Shown: piece after piece, positions 28,735 to 32,417 of the stretch
How positions within the stretch are numbered: the first letter of the stretch is position 1
Layout of the letters: the number at the start of each line of letters is the position of its first letter
Origin: Candidatus Methanoflorens stordalenmirensis
GTDB lineage: Archaea; Halobacteriota; Bog-38; Methanoflorentales; Methanoflorentaceae
Direction of reading: 5' to 3'
Assembly: GCA_003139855.1 (NCBI GenBank)
Contig: PLGY01000054.1
Span: 6,219-38,635 of the forward strand
DNA: 32,417 bases
The notes under the pieces: generated by a model
The model's input: the letters and a program-made list of their open reading frames with translations, nothing else
Told to the model about the DNA's origin: nothing
Databases searched by the model: none
Translations under genes and position numbers: made by a program

Positions 28735-29910
28735 ATGCAACGTGACCATTTAACGAGTGGCGTGCCTCAGAAACTACCGTCAAAGGATTTGCTGCAGTGG
28801 GATCAGACGCTCTTCAAGGATGAGCGCTATTTTGAATTAGACTACATTCCAGAGCACTTCTCTCATCGAGAGACGCAGATGCGCGCGCTCACGATCGCCG
28901 CCCGACCGGCACTGCGGGGTGTGCGGCCAATCAACTGTCTGTGTTCAGGGCCTCACGGCACCGGAAAGACCACGGCCGTACTGAAGGTATTCGAAGAGAT
29001 CGAAAACTACACCGACAGCGTCGTGCCGGTTTACGTAAACTGTCAGATCGATGCGACTCGATTTGCGATATTCTCAGAGATTTATAAGAAACTCTTCAAG
29101 TATACGCCGCCGGACTCAGGGGTTTCATTCAAGCGCGTCTTCAAGAAGATTACCAAATATCTCATCGATCAGGAAAAGGTGCTCATTGTCGCGCTTGATG
29201 ATATTAACTATCTGTTCTATGAGAACACGGTAAATAAAGTCTTGTATGCGCTCCTGCGGGCTCACGAGGTGTCAGCGGAGGTCAAGGTGGGGGTCATTGC
29301 AATATCAAGCGACCTGTCCGTTGAGATGTCAAAGGTGCTCGATCCACGCGTGATGTCGGTCTTTCTTCCCGAGGAGATATACTTCCCGCTGTACAAGCGT
29401 GCCGAGGTGCGCGACATACTGGAAGACCGCGTGCGGCACGGATTCCATGCAAACGTGGTACCGGACGACGTGCTCGAGATGGTCGTTGATCTTGTGGAGG
29501 AGTCAAGTGACCTGCGGGTCGGTATCGACCTCCTAAGAAAAACGGGGGTGCGGGCGGAGATAAGCGCTCGAAAATATATCGCCGCAGACGACGTGGTGCA
29601 CTCACACGAAAAATCGCGCCTCGTACACCTCACGTACTCCATACACTCGTTGCGCGCAGAAGAGCGAGACCTCCTCAAACTGATCGCAGAGCAGGAGGCA
29701 AAGATAAAGGCCGGGGACCTCTACAAGAAGTTCAACGAAGAGACGCATCTCGGCTACACGCGATTTTATGACATTATCTCAAAGCTTGATTCAATTCGAC
29801 TCATTAATACCGATTTTACAGGGAGAGGAACACGCGGGCGAACGCGAGAGATTCAACTCAGGTACGAGCCGGAGGATGTCTTCAGCGTGCTTGCCGGGAT
29901 GGATACGTGA
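28735..29910 (+). CDS. orc1: ORC1/Cdc6 family replication initiator
   Basis: 391 aa. DERYFELDYIPEHFSHRETQMRAL; Walker A SGPHGTGKTTAVLKVFEEI; Walker B VLIVALDDINYLF; C-terminal winged-helix region. Confidence 0.95.
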   Translation: MQRDHLTSGVPQKLPSKDLLQWDQTLFKDERYFELDYIPEHFSHRETQMRALTIAARPALRGVRPINCLCSGPHGTGKTTAVLKVFEEIENYTDSVVPVYVNCQIDATRFAIFSEIYKKLFKYTPPDSGVSFKRVFKKITKYLIDQEKVLIVALDDINYLFYENTVNKVLYALLRAHEVSAEVKVGVIAISSDLSVEMSKVLDPRVMSVFLPEEIYFPLYKRAEVRDILEDRVRHGFHANVVPDDVLEMVVDLVEESSDLRVGIDLLRKTGVRAEISARKYIAADDVVHSHEKSRLVHLTYSIHSLRAEERDLLKLIAEQEAKIKAGDLYKKFNEETHLGYTRFYDIISKLDSIRLINTDFTGRGTRGRTREIQLRYEPEDVFSVLAGMDT

Positions 29911-30317
29911 TGCCCGCTGCAAAAGATGACAGAATTGACGCACTCATCCAAGAGGTTCGCGAGCTCAAGAGCGATGTTAAAGAGCTCCGTATGCTCATCA
30001 CGTATGAACTCTTAAAAACAGAACAGCACCGATCACGCGGCAGGTTTAACGATACGCTCCTCTCGTTCGCCAAACAAGCTCTCAAAGCGGCCGTCGAACA
30101 GCTTGCTGACTTCGAGGGCAAAACTGACACCCGCGCCCGGGACAGGCCACGACCGACCAAAGTGCCGGTCAAATCGCGCAAAGATGTGCGAAAGCCTATG
30201 GTAGACGTCGACAAGGAGATCGCAATTCTGAAAAATGAGATGGCCACGAGCTTGCGGGACGCCGCGAAAGACATTGAAGACGAGCACGCAGAAGACGAGA
30301 GAGAGAATACGGAGTAA
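29910..30317 (+). CDS. Charged coiled-coil hypothetical protein
   Basis: MPAAKDDRIDALIQEVRELKSDVKELRMLITYELL... heptad-like N-terminus. ATG overlaps the orc1 stop codon; acidic C-terminus. Confidence 0.72.
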   Translation: MPAAKDDRIDALIQEVRELKSDVKELRMLITYELLKTEQHRSRGRFNDTLLSFAKQALKAAVEQLADFEGKTDTRARDRPRPTKVPVKSRKDVRKPMVDVDKEIAILKNEMATSLRDAAKDIEDEHAEDERENTE

Positions 30318-30320
30318 CCC

Positions 30321-30812
30321 ATGTTGCTTGCGCTCTTCGGTGAGTACCAAACGGATGATGAAGCGGACAAGGAGCCTACCTGGCAGGAATTCGAGGAACA
30401 GGTCCGCGACGTACTCGAGTGCGCCGGTTTCTCAACGGATTTCCGGAAGGTCTTCGTGGCAGCCGGAAGGCGCTACGAAATCGATGTAGTCGCTCACCGC
30501 TTCGATACCACAGTGCTCATCGATGCCAAGCGGTACGGCAAAGCTCGGCTCCGAAGCTCATCTATCAGGGCACAAGCGCGAAAACACCTCGCGCGTTGCA
30601 GCGAATTTGACCGGGCGTTTTCCGTCAGCAGTGTGCCCGTCATCGTGAGTTGGATAGACGACGCGCTTCTTAGTGAGGGCGGTTGTTTCATCGTTCCTTT
30701 CGACAAGCTTGAGGATTTTGTCGTTCACCTCGAACGCTACGTCGATTCGAGTGCCGAGCTCAACGCGCGTGATTCCATAATCGATAATATCAATGAAAAC
30801 GGCATCTTTTAA
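30321..30812 (+). CDS. Restriction-endonuclease-like fold protein (Mrr_cat-like)
   Basis: 163 aa. TWQEFEEQVRDVLECAGFSTDFRKVFVAAGRRYEIDVVAHRFDTTVLIDAKRYGK matches a D...(D/E)xK nuclease pattern (EIDVVA...IDAK). 3 bp after the previous stop. Confidence 0.75.
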   Translation: MLLALFGEYQTDDEADKEPTWQEFEEQVRDVLECAGFSTDFRKVFVAAGRRYEIDVVAHRFDTTVLIDAKRYGKARLRSSSIRAQARKHLARCSEFDRAFSVSSVPVIVSWIDDALLSEGGCFIVPFDKLEDFVVHLERYVDSSAELNARDSIIDNINENGIF

Positions 30813-30820
30813 TCGATGCC
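30801..30820 (+). terminator. Putative hairpin/terminator at the end of the orc1 operon
   Basis: GGCATC-TTTTAATC-GATGCC inverted repeat spanning the stop codon, followed by T-rich sequence. Confidence 0.35.
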
Positions 30821-30929
30821 ATTCATAAAGGCAATATTTTAAGGCCCATAAATGCATCTCTATTATGAAACTGACGACGCCGAGGGTGGGTTCTCGAACT
30901 CGAGGTACGAAAGACGTTGAGGGACATCG

Positions 30930-32102
30930 ATGAAAGCGTGCATTATGTGCGGTGGCGCCGGGACCAGGCTCAGACCGTTGACGTTCGAACGACCGAAGCC
31001 GAGCATCCCGCTGCTCAACAAACCGTCCGTCGGCCACCTCGTCGAACATCTTTCAGCAAACGGCTTCAATGACATCGTTATCACACTCGGGTACCTAGGC
31101 CGCAATATTGAGGAGTACCTCGAAGACGGTGCAAAATTTGGGGTGGAAATACGCTATATTCGCGAGAGGAAGAAGCTCGGCACGGCCGGGAGCGTCAGGA
31201 ACGCTGAGAACGCCCTTGATGGCGGACCATTTCTCGTCGTCGGGGGGGATCACGTGATGGACTTCAACCTTCGCGAGTTCTATCAGTTCCACCGAAAGAA
31301 CGACAGCGTGCTCACGGTAGGAGTAATGTCCATCGATGACCCACGGGAGTACGGCATCCTCGACATCGACGTCAACAATCGCGTCCATCGGTTCAGAGAA
31401 AAGCCGAGCTCAGGCGAGATATTCAGCAACCTCGCAAGCACGGGGATCTACATGTGCGATCCGGAACTCTTCAGCCACATCCCCAAGCAGCGATTTGACT
31501 TTGCCAAGGATCTTTTCCCGAAGCTGTTGAGTTCACACGAACCCATGTCGGCGTGGATGGCGCGCGGCCACTGGACCGACATTGGAAACGCGACGGCGTA
31601 CCGGCAAGCGTCGAGATGGCTGCTCGACAATCTGCGCGGAACGGAGCTCTCTGGGCGCTTCAATATCAAAGACGCGCGCTTGAACGGCCCCGCGACAATC
31701 GGCACCGACGTTTGCATTGGCTCAAACTCCGCCATCGTTGGTCCCGTGGTGATCGGCGCGAACACCACCGTTGGCGATAATGTTTTGATTAGCCCCTATA
31801 CGACGATCGGCTCCAACTGCGACATCGCCGACGACACCTCAGTGCTTTCTGGTATCATCTACAATGATGTGAAGATCGGTGCTCATACGTCCGTCTCGGG
31901 TTCGGTCGTCGACAATGGCACGAGAATAGGGGATCATTGCGTTCTCGAAAACAATACGGTCATTGGTCCACGAGTCCTTGTGTACGACTTCGTCACCGTA
32001 CACTCGGGCGTTTCTATCTGGCCTGAGGTCGTCATAGATGGTGGCGACGTGTACAAAGACGTGTTGAACCCCGCCTACGACACGCACAAGGACGGATCGT
32101 GA
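30930..32102 (+). CDS. Sugar-1-phosphate nucleotidyltransferase with left-handed beta-helix C-terminal domain
   Basis: [54 protein letters not shown]; hexapeptide-repeat C-terminus ([38 protein letters not shown]). Confidence 0.94.
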   Translation: MKACIMCGGAGTRLRPLTFERPKPSIPLLNKPSVGHLVEHLSANGFNDIVITLGYLGRNIEEYLEDGAKFGVEIRYIRERKKLGTAGSVRNAENALDGGPFLVVGGDHVMDFNLREFYQFHRKNDSVLTVGVMSIDDPREYGILDIDVNNRVHRFREKPSSGEIFSNLASTGIYMCDPELFSHIPKQRFDFAKDLFPKLLSSHEPMSAWMARGHWTDIGNATAYRQASRWLLDNLRGTELSGRFNIKDARLNGPATIGTDVCIGSNSAIVGPVVIGANTTVGDNVLISPYTTIGSNCDIADDTSVLSGIIYNDVKIGAHTSVSGSVVDNGTRIGDHCVLENNTVIGPRVLVYDFVTVHSGVSIWPEVVIDGGDVYKDVLNPAYDTHKDGS

Positions 32103-32154
32103 CGAGAGACTGCGCGGTTGCCGTGCACCACGAAGCAAAAGGTGGAATGGAAAC

Positions 32155-32417
32155 ATGCTCGATATTCAAAACTTGCACGTAGACGTTGATGGCAAGAGCA
32201 TACTGAAGGGACTGGACCTCAGCATCAACGAAGGAGAGACCCACGCGCTTTTCGGTCAAAACGGCTCAGGGAAAACCACGCTTGTGCTCACCATTATGGG
32301 ATTCCCAGGCTACCGCGTAACCGATGGGCGGATCCTGTTTAAGAAGAAAGACATTACCCATTTGCCCATTAACGAGCGGGCACGCCTCGGAATCGGGCTC
32401 TCGTTTCAACACCCGCC
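32155..32417 (+). CDS. sufC: SufC-like Fe-S cluster assembly ABC ATPase (truncated by window end)
   Basis: My translation from ATG 32155: [87 protein letters not shown]. Walker A plus the SufC-typical [17 protein letters not shown] block. Confidence 0.9.
   Translation, partial: MLDIQNLHVDVDGKSILKGLDLSINEGETHALFGQNGSGKTTLVLTIMGFPGYRVTDGRILFKKKDITHLPINERARLGIGLSFQHP

Overview
This 32.4 kb window is ordinary-looking euryarchaeal chromosome. The archaeal signature genes are DNA polymerase D large subunit (DP2), Orc1/Cdc6, Mre11-Rad50, archaeal-style TATA boxes and SufC. An assignment near Methanosarcinales/Syntrophoarchaeia/ANME-type lineages is only a guess. I see no rRNA, tRNA, integrase, transposase or multi-unit CRISPR array. 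From left to right the supported genes are: the C-terminus of a transglutaminase-like protein; a conserved hypothetical; a two-gene minus-strand module of a HExxH + VWA protein and a HEAT-repeat array fused to two midasin/MoxR-like AAA+ domains; Hsp20; a B12-binding radical SAM protein; Fe/Mn superoxide dismutase; Mre11-Rad50; a Wzx-type flippase; a 31-aa-period HEAT-repeat protein; a zinc-ribbon/TPR protein; a divergent ATP-type PEP carboxykinase; a GT4-like glycosyltransferase; a small hypothetical; DP2; a DUF2342-like zincin; Orc1/Cdc6 with a coiled-coil protein and a restriction-endonuclease-fold protein; a sugar nucleotidyltransferase; and the 5' end of sufC. The best candidate for an under-described system is the HExxH-VWA / HEAT-AAA-AAA pair at 1332-7638. 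Its HEAT array carries a 191-bp perfect internal direct repeat at an exact six-unit offset, which points to recent recombination. Secondary points are a non-CxxC Rad50 hook, a replication-linked cluster with an unexplained intergenic region before orc1, and structured non-coding DNA upstream of the glycosyltransferase and downstream of the flippase.
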